A program made the position numbers and the translations under genes. This document shows positions 26,488 to 34,130 of a DNA stretch of 56,961 nt, piece by piece (positions within the stretch are counted from its first letter, which is position 1; each line of letters opens with the position of its first letter). The stretch is from Candidatus Equicola faecalis (lineage in GTDB: Bacteria; Bacteroidota; Bacteroidia; Bacteroidales; Bacteroidaceae): contig JAGHTU010000017.1 in NCBI GenBank assembly GCA_018065185.1, positions 1 to 56,961 of the forward strand, written 5' to 3'. Below the pieces are notes generated by a model that had not been told where the DNA came from, did no database searches, and was given only the letters and a program-made list of their open reading frames with translations.

Positions 26488-27918
26488 ATGAACATAGAGC
26501 TTTCAAATAAGATTAAGCAGTATTTCTCTGCAATGGCCATCTACAAGGACCCAGAGAAAACGAACAGCCTTTTCAGCGGTCGTAATCTTCCTTCATTTGT
26601 TAAGGACTTCCTGCTGAAGAGATACATAGACTTTGACGGAAACCTCAACGCTCAGGGGCTTACAAGTTTCCTTGACTTGGTGATTCCGCAGAATCCAACA
26701 GCCGTTAAGGAGAAACTTCTTGCAGGTCAAGACCTGACCCTGCTTTGTCGTTTCATCATCTACATAGACCTTGTGAAGAATGTGAAGCGTTTCAGCATTC
26801 CAGATATGGGTATCAAACTGAACGAAGGTCAGATTCCAGAGTATGTATGTGAGAAGCACAGAGGCGAGTTGGTAGATGGTGAGAAATGGGGTATCATCAA
26901 GATTTGCCTCTTGCCAGATGAGGATGGCAAAAAGAGTCATGTAGAGATGGTTGACTATAAGCCATTCAAGCCTTATAGCTCGGTGGATGTCGGCTATCTT
27001 GCTGATGCTCGTAGTAATTTCACTACGACAGAATGGATTGATGTATTGCTTTCTGCCATGGAATATGATCCTGATGGTTTCGAGAGCATGACCCAAAAGG
27101 TTGAGTTCCTTACTCGTCTGCTTATCTTCATCGAACCTCGTCTGAACGTGATTGAACTTGCGCCAAAAGGTACAGGTAAGTCGTATGTGTTCGGCAATCT
27201 GTCAAAGTACGGCTGGCTTGTGAGTGGTGGTAAGGTTACTCGTGCTAAGCTCTTTTGGGATAAGCAAAAACAGCAGAATGGTATCATCAAGAACCATGAC
27301 TTTACTGCTTTTGACGAGATACAGACAATCACATTCCAAGAGCCTGCTGAAATTCAGGCAGCATTGAAGTCGTATCTGGAGAGTGGTAAAACAACCATTG
27401 ATAATCAGGAGTTCTCGTCTGAATGTGGCTTGATGCTGATGGGTAACATCCCATTGAGTATGGAGAAACTGCCTATCTCAAATCGCTACTTTGACAACCT
27501 GCCACAGAATTTCTGCGAGTCAGCTTTGCTCGATCGTTTCCATTGTTTCATTGAAGGTTGGAAGTTGCCGCGAATCAATACCAACATGATTTTCAAGGGT
27601 TGGACAATCAACGTTGAGTACTTCTCTGAGATTATGCACTCAATGCGTACTCAGAATATTTACAACCAGATATACGATGAGTTGGTGGCAATCGCTCCAA
27701 ATACAGATATGCGTGACTCAAAGGCAGTAAAACGTATCGCCACGGCATACATGAAACTCCTCTTCCCCCATTGGCGTACTGTTGAGGATGTCAACAAGCA
27801 GGAGTTCGAGATCTTCTGTCTGAATCCCGCCATTCATAGAAGAGGAATCGTTAAACAACAATGCCACTACATTGATCCTGAGTTTAAGCAGCAGATGAGT
27901 GGAATAAGCATGAAGTAA
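26488..27918 (+). CDS. brxL: Short BrxL-type AAA+ ATPase without Lon protease domain
   Basis: A 476-residue BrxL-family protein. Walker A is APKGTGKS (225-232, Lys231), followed by a Walker B-like FTAFDEIQT and an arginine-rich sensor region (ESALLDRFHCFIEGWKLPR). BrxL proteins of other BREX types are about 680 residues and end in a Lon-like domain. That domain is absent here, and the gene stops cleanly with another gene starting 18 bases later, so this looks like the naturally short form, not a truncation. BrxL rings are thought to act on DNA at a late step of exclusion. Confidence 0.82.
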   Translation: MNIELSNKIKQYFSAMAIYKDPEKTNSLFSGRNLPSFVKDFLLKRYIDFDGNLNAQGLTSFLDLVIPQNPTAVKEKLLAGQDLTLLCRFIIYIDLVKNVKRFSIPDMGIKLNEGQIPEYVCEKHRGELVDGEKWGIIKICLLPDEDGKKSHVEMVDYKPFKPYSSVDVGYLADARSNFTTTEWIDVLLSAMEYDPDGFESMTQKVEFLTRLLIFIEPRLNVIELAPKGTGKSYVFGNLSKYGWLVSGGKVTRAKLFWDKQKQQNGIIKNHDFTAFDEIQTITFQEPAEIQAALKSYLESGKTTIDNQEFSSECGLMLMGNIPLSMEKLPISNRYFDNLPQNFCESALLDRFHCFIEGWKLPRINTNMIFKGWTINVEYFSEIMHSMRTQNIYNQIYDELVAIAPNTDMRDSKAVKRIATAYMKLLFPHWRTVEDVNKQEFEIFCLNPAIHRRGIVKQQCHYIDPEFKQQMSGISMK

Positions 27919-27936
27919 AAAAAATCTAATATAATC

Positions 27937-28212
27937 ATGGGTAAGATTGATATAATATTCCATGAAATCATATCTGAGCAAGATATGGTTGAGGCGTTTG
28001 ATTACAAACCATCTGACTATCCAACAATAGACAGAGGTGTAAAATCGCGCAACAAGTATGTCAAAGCCATTGCTAATATGCTACTTCAATACGATAAAAA
28101 AGTTGAAGAAGTTAGGATGGACATGCGTATAAAGAATGAGACAGGCAAGGTGGTAATCAAAGACAATGTGTTTGAAGCCATCTATCGTAAATTTGTTAAG
28201 GACATGGAATAA
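27937..28212 (+). CDS. Small uncharacterised BREX-operon protein
   Basis: A 91-residue charged, mainly helical protein with no recognised domain. Central part DYPTIDRGVKSRNKYVKAIA is followed by a Lys-rich helix. It sits 18 bases after brxL and 5 bases before the truncated ATPase gene, so it belongs to the same transcript. It may be a partner of that SMC-like ATPase, as in two-gene modules added to defence operons; this is inference from position only. Confidence 0.65.
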   Translation: MGKIDIIFHEIISEQDMVEAFDYKPSDYPTIDRGVKSRNKYVKAIANMLLQYDKKVEEVRMDMRIKNETGKVVIKDNVFEAIYRKFVKDME

Positions 28213-28217
28213 AGCTT

Positions 28218-28511
28218 ATGAAACTAAAGAAACTTGTAATCGAGAATTTCCGCAGTTACTACGGAAAGAAAGAGTTTGTATTTGGAGATAAGCTCAATCT
28301 TATCCTTGGTTCCAATGGTGATGGTAAAAGTACCTTGTTTGAGGCACTTAACTGGGTGCTGACACAAAAGGCTACTGACGTTGATAAACTCCCCAATATT
28401 GAATCGTTGGTATCTGCCAAGTTCTTTAAGGAACTACCGGTTAATACGCCAAAACCTGTACGAGTAACACTTGAAGTAAAGAATAGTACAGGACAAACTA
28501 GTAGTTTGTAA
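28218..28511 (+). pseudogene. N-terminal fragment of an SMC/DndD-like ATPase, cut by IS630
   Basis: 97 codons encode the start of an SMC/RecF/DndD-type ATPase: a beta-strand and NFRSYYG motif, then Walker A GSNGDGKST and the helix LFEALNWVLTQ. Full-length relatives have many hundreds of residues with a coiled coil, which is lost here. IS630 inserted at TA 28499-28500, adding the last three codons. Removing the IS does not restore a long frame: the join reads GQTR and stops. The 3' part was therefore already gone or never adjacent. Confidence 0.75.
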
Positions 28512-28535
28512 AGGCTAAAAAGTGACTATTGGATA

Positions 28536-29569
28536 TTTGAGTTCGGGATAAGAATTACCAAAATTCAAGCTGAATGGTAGGTTCAATACGCACGTCCAAT
28601 GCATCCGGTTTGTTGTCGAAGAAACAGTAGGCACCCATTGCAGATACGAGATTGATAAGGAACCCGTTAATGGACCTGTGTCTGGAATGTACAAGGTTTG
28701 CCTTGTTCTTCAGCTGGTCGTTGATGAGCTCGATCACATACCTTTTCCTGAGCTCCAGCTTGTCCCAGAGCGGCATAAGTTTGTTCTTCATGTTGCCCTT
28801 CAACCCGGTAATGACCTGTATTCCATCCGGGAAGAGGTAGTCGAACAGCCTTTGCGAAATGTACCCCCTGTCGGCGAACAGCTTCCCGTAGAGTTCCTTT
28901 GAGAGGACCTTCCACACCCCAAGGTCCCTGTCGTCAACGTTTGCGGGTGTAAGGCAGAAGGTTATGATCTCCCCGCGGTCATTGCACACCAGGTGCAGCT
29001 TGAATCCGTGACACCACCCCATGGTGCCCTTTCCGTCCTTCGCGATGCCCTTGAAAACCCTGTTCATGTACCTTCTGACGTTGTGGCAGACCGGTATCAT
29101 CGTGCTGTCCGCGTATGACACACCGGTACAGTGCCCGAATGCCACCAGCTTGCAGAAAAACATCATCTTGAAGAATACCCGTCCCTGAAGCTCGTTGAAC
29201 CTGTTGTAGGAAACGACGTCAGGAAAGTCACGGCGCATGCTTTGGCAGATGTACATCAGATAGAAGTGCTTGAAGTTCCGGAACGAGCCGAAGTGATACA
29301 TAAGGAGTATGGTGATTATTTCGGAGTCGGACAGCCTTGCCTTCCTGTTCCGTTTTTTCCTGCCGGAAGCGTCAATGAGTGCACTTTTTGCGGTTTCGAA
29401 CTCATAAAGTTTGCAAAATTCATCTACGGCACAGAAAATTTCTGTAATTTTGTCGCGGATAATCATATTGGTATTCTATATGTATATATTTGATTTTTAA
29501 CACCATAAAGTTACATATAAATACTTGATTACCCAAACTTTTTTATTACTTTCTTATCCCGAACTCAAA
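28536..29569 (-). mobile_element. IS982-family element nested in IS630
   Basis: A 1034-bp element with perfect 19-bp inverted repeats (28536-28554 and 29551-29569) and a 9-bp target duplication TATTGGATA (28527-28535 and 29570-29578). It landed at the 3' end of the IS630 transposase gene and is therefore the younger event. It carries one intact transposase gene and is probably active. Confidence 0.9.
28555..29466 (-). CDS. IS982-family transposase
   Basis: A 303-residue DDE transposase. Recognised by the family layout: N-terminal RARLSDSEIITILLMYHFGSFRNFKHF, first catalytic Asp in VSYADSTMIPV, then FKLHLVCNDRGEI, and FADRGYISQRLFDYLF with the second Asp. The C-terminus has KLELRKRYVIELINDQLKN with the catalytic Glu. 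Length and motifs are complete. It is read away from its promoter-proximal right end on the minus strand. Confidence 0.9.
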   Translation of the reverse strand: MIIRDKITEIFCAVDEFCKLYEFETAKSALIDASGRKKRNRKARLSDSEIITILLMYHFGSFRNFKHFYLMYICQSMRRDFPDVVSYNRFNELQGRVFFKMMFFCKLVAFGHCTGVSYADSTMIPVCHNVRRYMNRVFKGIAKDGKGTMGWCHGFKLHLVCNDRGEIITFCLTPANVDDRDLGVWKVLSKELYGKLFADRGYISQRLFDYLFPDGIQVITGLKGNMKNKLMPLWDKLELRKRYVIELINDQLKNKANLVHSRHRSINGFLINLVSAMGAYCFFDNKPDALDVRIEPTIQLEFW

Positions 29570-30694
29570 TATTGGATATAGATGTTTTAGCTTTATTCTG
29601 GCGTCCTCTGTAGTGAATTGCCAGTTCACGGCTTTCTGCTTTGCATTCCTATCCGTATGCCACCTCTTCTGCTCGTCATTCAGGTCTTCCAGACTGCCAA
29701 TTCTTCGTTTGCCCAAGCACTGCTTCGTTAATGCGGCCAATTCTATCTCGGCAATGTCCAGCCAACTGCCATGCTTCGGAGTATAGTGAAATTCATATCT
29801 TCTGGCAAGCCTCAGGGCCTCTGCAGGAGGAAATGCCTCGTAGAACGAACTTTTGTCGTGAGTATTGAGATTGTCACATACCATTATTATCTTGTCTGCA
29901 TCCGGATAAATCTCATCAGCAAGCCATTTCATCCGCTTTGCCCAGTCAGTCTTTGTCCTATGCTCCAATGCCTTGGCATGGCGGAATCCGGCAAGAGGCT
30001 CTGTAAAAAGAAATATACTGCAAGTACCATTGCGGATGTATTCACTGTCCTGGATCATGGCACCGTTCTTTTTGCGGTATCCTTTACGGGCATGGGCTAA
30101 AAGCTGCAGCGGTTTCTCATCCATGCAGACAACAGGATAGCGTTCGTCGTATGGACGGCTATACACTTCCAGCACATCCTCCATGCAGGCAGCAAAATCA
30201 GCACTCTGCTCCTTGGGTATGCACCATTCCCCAACCAGATGCGGCTTGAGGGAGTTCTCCTTCAGTACTTTCCCTACTGTGGTATGGCTAATACTGTCTA
30301 TGTAATTCATTTCTGCCATTCTTTCCGATAATAGTCTCAGCGTCCATCTGCAATATCCCTCAGGGGGATTGTGACAGGCCAGTGCAATCAGGTGTGCTTC
30401 TACTTCACCCGTAACTTTGCTCTCCACTGGTGGAGTACTGCGCTTCTTGCGATATATGCATTCAATGCCACTGACTTTATATTCCTTCAAAACCCTGCAG
30501 ACCGTCTGCTTTGACGTATTTAACAAGTCTGCCAGCTCATCTGTTGGGTATTGCTTCTCTCCTTTGGTATCACTGTTGAGCAATATATGTGCACGTCTTA
30601 TCGTACGGGCAGGACCTGTACCTTTGGAGATGACTGAATTTAGTATTTCTTTGTCTTCTGCAGAGAGTGTTATGATGATTTTTCGCCTTGCCAT
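29546..30694 (-). CDS. IS630-family transposase with altered C-terminus
   Basis: DDE transposase with an N-terminal double HTH (AEDKEILNSVISKGTG, then YPTDELADLLNTSKQTVCRVL). The catalytic residues lie in VVCMDEKPL (first Asp), IMVCDNLNTH (second Asp) and PKHGSWLDIAEIELAALTKQ (Glu). ATG 30694 (MARRKI, 382 residues) is preferred over ATG 30721. The native end read HLYPIVTF, but the IS982 insertion changed it to FEFGIRK. The core is unchanged, so activity may persist. Confidence 0.87.
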   Translation of the reverse strand: MARRKIIITLSAEDKEILNSVISKGTGPARTIRRAHILLNSDTKGEKQYPTDELADLLNTSKQTVCRVLKEYKVSGIECIYRKKRSTPPVESKVTGEVEAHLIALACHNPPEGYCRWTLRLLSERMAEMNYIDSISHTTVGKVLKENSLKPHLVGEWCIPKEQSADFAACMEDVLEVYSRPYDERYPVVCMDEKPLQLLAHARKGYRKKNGAMIQDSEYIRNGTCSIFLFTEPLAGFRHAKALEHRTKTDWAKRMKWLADEIYPDADKIIMVCDNLNTHDKSSFYEAFPPAEALRLARRYEFHYTPKHGSWLDIAEIELAALTKQCLGKRRIGSLEDLNDEQKRWHTDRNAKQKAVNWQFTTEDARIKLKHLYPIFEFGIRK

Positions 30695-30894
30695 AGTTGA
30701 ATGTAACCCGTTGGTTTTCAACTATAAAGATACTAAAAATATTTGACACACACAAATTTTGATGCCTGATATTCAATTCGTTAAGGCAACTTCCTTTGAT
30801 GCCACATAACTCTCAGACTGATGTTGATATATTTATATACTTTTTGGTCACTTTTTAGCCTTTACAAACTACTAGGTAGTTCAACTAAAAAGTT

Positions 30895-30935
30895 GATGCG
30901 TTCGATGAGTCTGATGACAGGCTCTCGAGCGCATC
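30895..30935 (-). terminator. Terminator of the mobilisation operon
   Basis: An imperfect hairpin of about 14 bp pairs 30895-30909 with 30922-30935. On the minus strand a T-rich run follows. It lies 20 bases after the stop of the 215-residue gene. The IS630 right end is just beyond it. The stem shares GATGCGTTCGATGA with a second hairpin at 31622. Confidence 0.6.
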
Positions 30936-30954
30936 ATTGGTTAGAGGGATGTGG

Positions 30955-31602
30955 TTATCCTACGAGCTTCTGGGTCAGATTCTCGAGGATTTCTGCAATA
31001 TAAGGAACGACAAGCTCGTGGGTGAGAGGGTTCTCGTCACCATAGAGCATTGTAGTTTCCTGAGGTTCCTCGCTGACTTGCAGGTTGGAGTCAAACTTAC
31101 TCTTCGCATTGACATCGAAGATGAAGTCCTCACCAATCACCTGTAAGTCTGGCTTCTCAATGCCAAGCTCTGCGTAGATGTCAATCATGGCATCGTATGC
31201 ACAGTAGTTGACATTGGCAACGTGCTGAAGGCAGCGGTAGTGATTGATGAGACCACAAAGTATGTGGAACTCAATCGTATCATCCTTCATGTCGTTGCGG
31301 AAGCAGACGAACTGGTCGAACGTGATACCTTGGGCAGACATGCTGGCAAGCCATTGGTAAAGAAACAGATCTGCTTCTTCGCTAATGTTGAAGACGACCA
31401 TGTTATTGTCACCTCTGAACTTGAAGTGGAAGTCGATAAGACTCACTGGAAGTTCTGGGCGAGCATCGTGACCGAAGTCAAGGTCTGCCTTGTTGGTTAC
31501 ACGTTGTGCAAAGATCACTTCGCACGATTCCTGGTTCTCTGACTGTGCTATGCTTGCCAAAGCCTGGTTGGCAGTAGCATAATAACGGAATGAAATAATC
31601 AT
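30955..31602 (-). CDS. Uncharacterised protein at the end of the mobilisation operon
   Basis: A 215-residue soluble protein with no recognised domain. It contains the acidic stretch IGEDFIFDVNAKSKFD and ends ILENLTQKLVG. Several Cys/His residues (HILCGLINHYRCLQH) do not form a standard metal motif. It follows the coiled-coil gene after a 74-base gap containing a hairpin and precedes the operon terminator. It may be cargo of the mobile element or a mobilisation accessory protein. Confidence 0.55.
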   Translation of the reverse strand: MIISFRYYATANQALASIAQSENQESCEVIFAQRVTNKADLDFGHDARPELPVSLIDFHFKFRGDNNMVVFNISEEADLFLYQWLASMSAQGITFDQFVCFRNDMKDDTIEFHILCGLINHYRCLQHVANVNYCAYDAMIDIYAELGIEKPDLQVIGEDFIFDVNAKSKFDSNLQVSEEPQETTMLYGDENPLTHELVVPYIAEILENLTQKLVG

Positions 31603-31621
31603 AGCGTCTCAAAAGAATTGT

Positions 31622-31660
31622 GATGCGTTCGATGATTTTGATGCGACCACCGAACGCATC
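31622..31660 (-). terminator. Hairpin between two mobilisation-operon genes
   Basis: A perfect 10-bp stem (GATGCGTTCG 31622-31631 with CGAACGCATC 31651-31660) has a 19-base loop. On the minus strand, T-rich DNA follows. It may be an attenuator or transcript-end structure before the last gene; its stem matches the downstream terminator. Confidence 0.5.
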
Positions 31661-31676
31661 GGGTTAAACAATCTTG

Positions 31677-32327
31677 TTACTTGCGGTGAGGAATGTCAAG
31701 ATGCTTCTCAACGTAATACTCCAGAGCCGCATTGTGCTTTGCAGCCTTGTTGTACATGACCGCATAGCCAACAGCTATAGAACTTGCGAAAAGCAGGTAG
31801 AAGATAAGAACCACTACACGGAAATCCGTGAGAAAGTCCTTGTTAAGCCATGACTTCGCTGCCAGTCCCACGCGCTGCCATTGGGTGAGTTCGACCTTTG
31901 GGGTTGGATTCGCCTTAATGTACTCAGCGGTTGTCTTCAAGTTCTGGTAATGAGCATTGGCGTGTTTAGCAATCTTGATCATTAACTCTCCCATTGAAAT
32001 TTGCAAGACGTTGATGTTGGAAACTTTGTTCTGAATATTCGTAATGCAACCATTGATGTTTGCCGTACGCATCAATACTTCATCGCTAAGTTCATCAACA
32101 GCATCCTCCAATCTCTCAATAGGCGAATATTGATTCTCCTGAGATGTCTTGGGATTACCAACCGCAATAGGAAGAGTAGGTGGAATCATCGATTCACGCT
32201 CACGTCCATGCTCGTCTTCAAGTTGCTTCTTCAAGGAAGTAACTTGTCCTGAGAGATTGACTATGGTAGCCTTCATGCTATCCATTTCTGCTGCCATAAC
32301 GTGAATCTGATCATTATCTTTTCCCAT
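31677..32327 (-). CDS. Coiled-coil membrane protein of the mobilisation region
   Basis: A 216-residue protein. Residues 1-45 are a heptad-like coiled coil (MDSMKATIVNLSGQVTSLKK), residues 60-125 helical, and one membrane segment lies near the end (about 171-192: VVVLIFYLLFASSIAVGYAVMY). This resembles the accessory proteins that follow relaxase genes in Bacteroides mobilisable elements (MbpC-like). It overlaps the relaxase gene by 14 bases. It could couple the relaxosome to the host transfer apparatus at the membrane. Confidence 0.65.
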   Translation of the reverse strand: MGKDNDQIHVMAAEMDSMKATIVNLSGQVTSLKKQLEDEHGRERESMIPPTLPIAVGNPKTSQENQYSPIERLEDAVDELSDEVLMRTANINGCITNIQNKVSNINVLQISMGELMIKIAKHANAHYQNLKTTAEYIKANPTPKVELTQWQRVGLAAKSWLNKDFLTDFRVVVLIFYLLFASSIAVGYAVMYNKAAKHNAALEYYVEKHLDIPHRK

Positions 32328-33405
32328 ATTGTCTTCGTTTTTTAGGGGTTATACAAATCTGGTTATTATCTCTCTTGTCCTTCTTCTTGTCGTCCCAGTC
32401 GTCATTGCTAGACCCACCTCCACCAACAGAAGTGGTAGCAGCAACGTGTGGCATAAGAATCAGTTCGCTTGCTACATCCAGAGCAGTTGCAAAGCCATCC
32501 TCGCCAGATTCCACAATATCCTCAATCCAATGTGATGACAATCCGCTATGCCTGTCCGAAGACTGCGTATGCGAATAATCATGTGGCATAGAATGAGGCA
32601 ATCTGTCGGAAGCCTTACTCTCAATCCGTGAACTGTGCATGTCATGCTCGGAAAGCAGAGCATGATTAGATGAAATGGTCTGTCGGAACAAACGGTCGAG
32701 TGCAGCAACTGCAAGTTGAGGGTCGAGTTTGCTACCACCACAAGAGAACTTGTCGGTGGAAAAAACGATGCCAACAATGCTCTTACCATCTTGGGAACGT
32801 CTGAACGACATGCTCACTCCAACTTTTGCAAGTTCTAACTGGAATAACTGCCAGGAACTGCATGGTAGGGTAGAGAAGACTTTCTGACGAAGATTCTCAC
32901 GAGCCCACTCGCGGTTGCGGAGTTTGTCGAGATTCTTGTCCTTCTTCTTGTCCCACTGCCAACCTGTAAAGCCATACTCCAGATTGATAGCCTTGCAGAT
33001 CTGGGTGCTGCGCTCATAGTCATTGTTCATAGGAATGGTCTTACCAGAGTTGTCCACACGATTGAACACAAGATGAACATGCGGATGGTCGGCATCGAAG
33101 TGACGGACAATCATGTACTGAGTGTTCTGAATGCCCATACGCTTCATGTACTCCTTCACAGCAGATACCATAATATCTTCGGTAAGACTATCGGCATCTT
33201 CTGGTGACCATCCGAATGCAATGTGTCCGACGAATTTTTCCAAGCGAGGATTCATACGAGCCTGAAAGCTAAAGCTCGAAATGATGTTCTCTGGTGTGGT
33301 TGTACAGATACCTTCAGAAGCAAGTACGCGAGCACCTTTCCACTCTTGGGTAGTATAGTTGACCAAACCTGCGAAGTTCTTACCCTTGATGATTTTTGCT
33401 AGCAT
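32314..33405 (-). CDS. MobA/VirD2-type relaxase
   Basis: A 363-residue DNA-nicking transesterase. The three-histidine metal motif reads RHFDADHPHVHLV (His107, His109, His111, with His102 and Asp104), and the nucleophile is probably Tyr17 in VNYTT. It cuts at oriT and leads the strand into the recipient. The start is set at ATG 33405 (MLAKIIKGKNFAGLV), because the longer frame reads back through the MobC gene. It lies 4 bases after the MobC stop. The C-terminal third is Ser/Asp-rich and variable. Confidence 0.87.
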   Translation of the reverse strand: MLAKIIKGKNFAGLVNYTTQEWKGARVLASEGICTTTPENIISSFSFQARMNPRLEKFVGHIAFGWSPEDADSLTEDIMVSAVKEYMKRMGIQNTQYMIVRHFDADHPHVHLVFNRVDNSGKTIPMNNDYERSTQICKAINLEYGFTGWQWDKKKDKNLDKLRNREWARENLRQKVFSTLPCSSWQLFQLELAKVGVSMSFRRSQDGKSIVGIVFSTDKFSCGGSKLDPQLAVAALDRLFRQTISSNHALLSEHDMHSSRIESKASDRLPHSMPHDYSHTQSSDRHSGLSSHWIEDIVESGEDGFATALDVASELILMPHVAATTSVGGGGSSNDDWDDKKKDKRDNNQICITPKKRRQYGKR

Positions 33406-33409
33406 AGTG

Positions 33410-33763
33410 TCATCGGGTTTGAATCTGGTGAAGCAAATGACTATAGAACTGCACCGTGGATGAATACATCTTCGAGGCATCTTCATAGCCCATGATGTGT
33501 GCTGCGTGTGCCAGTTGGTTGGTGTTGTTGGTGAAGTTGGCAACGAGACGCATCAGTTCACATTCATCTGGCGTGGGTAACGCCTTGATGGTGACCTGCT
33601 GGGCAGACTTGGCAAGAAGTTCAGGAACTCGGAGCCCTGCGCTTTTGGCGTTGGCTCTGACAACCAAATCTTCAAGCGGATTGAGGTGCACGGTGTATTG
33701 CTTGGTCTTTTTCACTCCTTTCGGTAGTGGAGGGCGACCACCCTTATGCTTGTTGTCTGTCAT
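33410..33763 (-). CDS. mobC: MobC-like relaxosome protein (MbpA type)
   Basis: A 117-residue basic protein of the bacterial mobilisation MobC family, with a ribbon-helix-helix-like start (KKTKQYTVHLNPLEDLVVRA) and the family motif NFTNNTNQLAHAAH. It binds oriT and helps the relaxase to nick. It starts next to the highly structured 33764-34130 region, the likely oriT, and precedes the relaxase gene by 4 bases. Confidence 0.82.
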   Translation of the reverse strand: MTDNKHKGGRPPLPKGVKKTKQYTVHLNPLEDLVVRANAKSAGLRVPELLAKSAQQVTIKALPTPDECELMRLVANFTNNTNQLAHAAHIMGYEDASKMYSSTVQFYSHLLHQIQTR

Positions 33764-34130
33764 TGTATGATTCTAATGTTCGACATTAAGAAGAATTAAG
33801 AGAAGGGTCAAATAGCCAGAGAGGTCAAGAGCGGTCTTTCCGCCACGTCCTGCTCACTTGCAGGGCAGTTTTGAGATGCTCAAAACATATCTTGCTTTTG
33901 ACCCTTCTCTTCTGCTATAGCAGATGCCGTTGCACAGATTGTGTTGCGGCACTCATGACTATAGGTAGTACACTAAAATGCGTTACGCTATGAACAAAAG
34001 GGAAGAAAGAATTTGTCAATTCTTTCAATAACCCTTCGGGACATGATGATATTTCTGATGAATAATTGATGAATAGATAAAATACTGATATACAGATATT
34101 ATATACTTCTTGTTCATCAATTCATCAAAT
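33764..34130. other. Probable oriT: nested hairpins inside a 14-bp inverted repeat
   Basis: No gene is present. A perfect 14-bp inverted repeat (33799-33812 and 33897-33910) encloses three stem-loops (GCGG/CCGC, CCTGC/GCAGG near 33849, and TTTTGAG/CTCAAAA near 33869), a cloverleaf-like design. Beyond it are the perfect palindrome TCTGCTATAGCAGA (about 33909-33922) and a TGCCG/CGGCA hairpin. The position directly upstream of mobC and the relaxase gene suggests an origin of transfer. An RNA product cannot be excluded. Confidence 0.6.
34005..34026 (-). terminator. Perfect 9-bp hairpin after the primase/helicase-like gene
   Basis: GAAAGAATT (34005-34013) pairs with AATTCTTTC (34018-34026) over a 4-base loop. 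On the minus strand a C/T-rich run ending in TTTT follows. Likely transcription end of the upstream gene, or another oriT hairpin. Confidence 0.4.

Larger units (their letters stand above)
28501..30872 (-). mobile_element. IS630-family element carrying a nested IS982 element
   Basis: Perfect 26-bp inverted repeats lie at 28501-28526 and 30847-30872, flanked by TA on both sides (28499-28500 and 30873-30874), the IS630 target rule. It contains the IS630 transposase gene (29546-30694) and, in its left part, the IS982 copy. The element ends the BREX operon and separates it from the mobilisation genes. Bases 30695-30846 hold only the right end and leader. Confidence 0.88.

Noticed and set aside
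33410..33543. Longer relaxase frame from ATG 33543
   Set aside because: It is antisense-free but overlaps the MobC gene and adds a Pro/Thr/Cys-rich start with no relaxase similarity; ATG 33405 gives the normal relaxase start.
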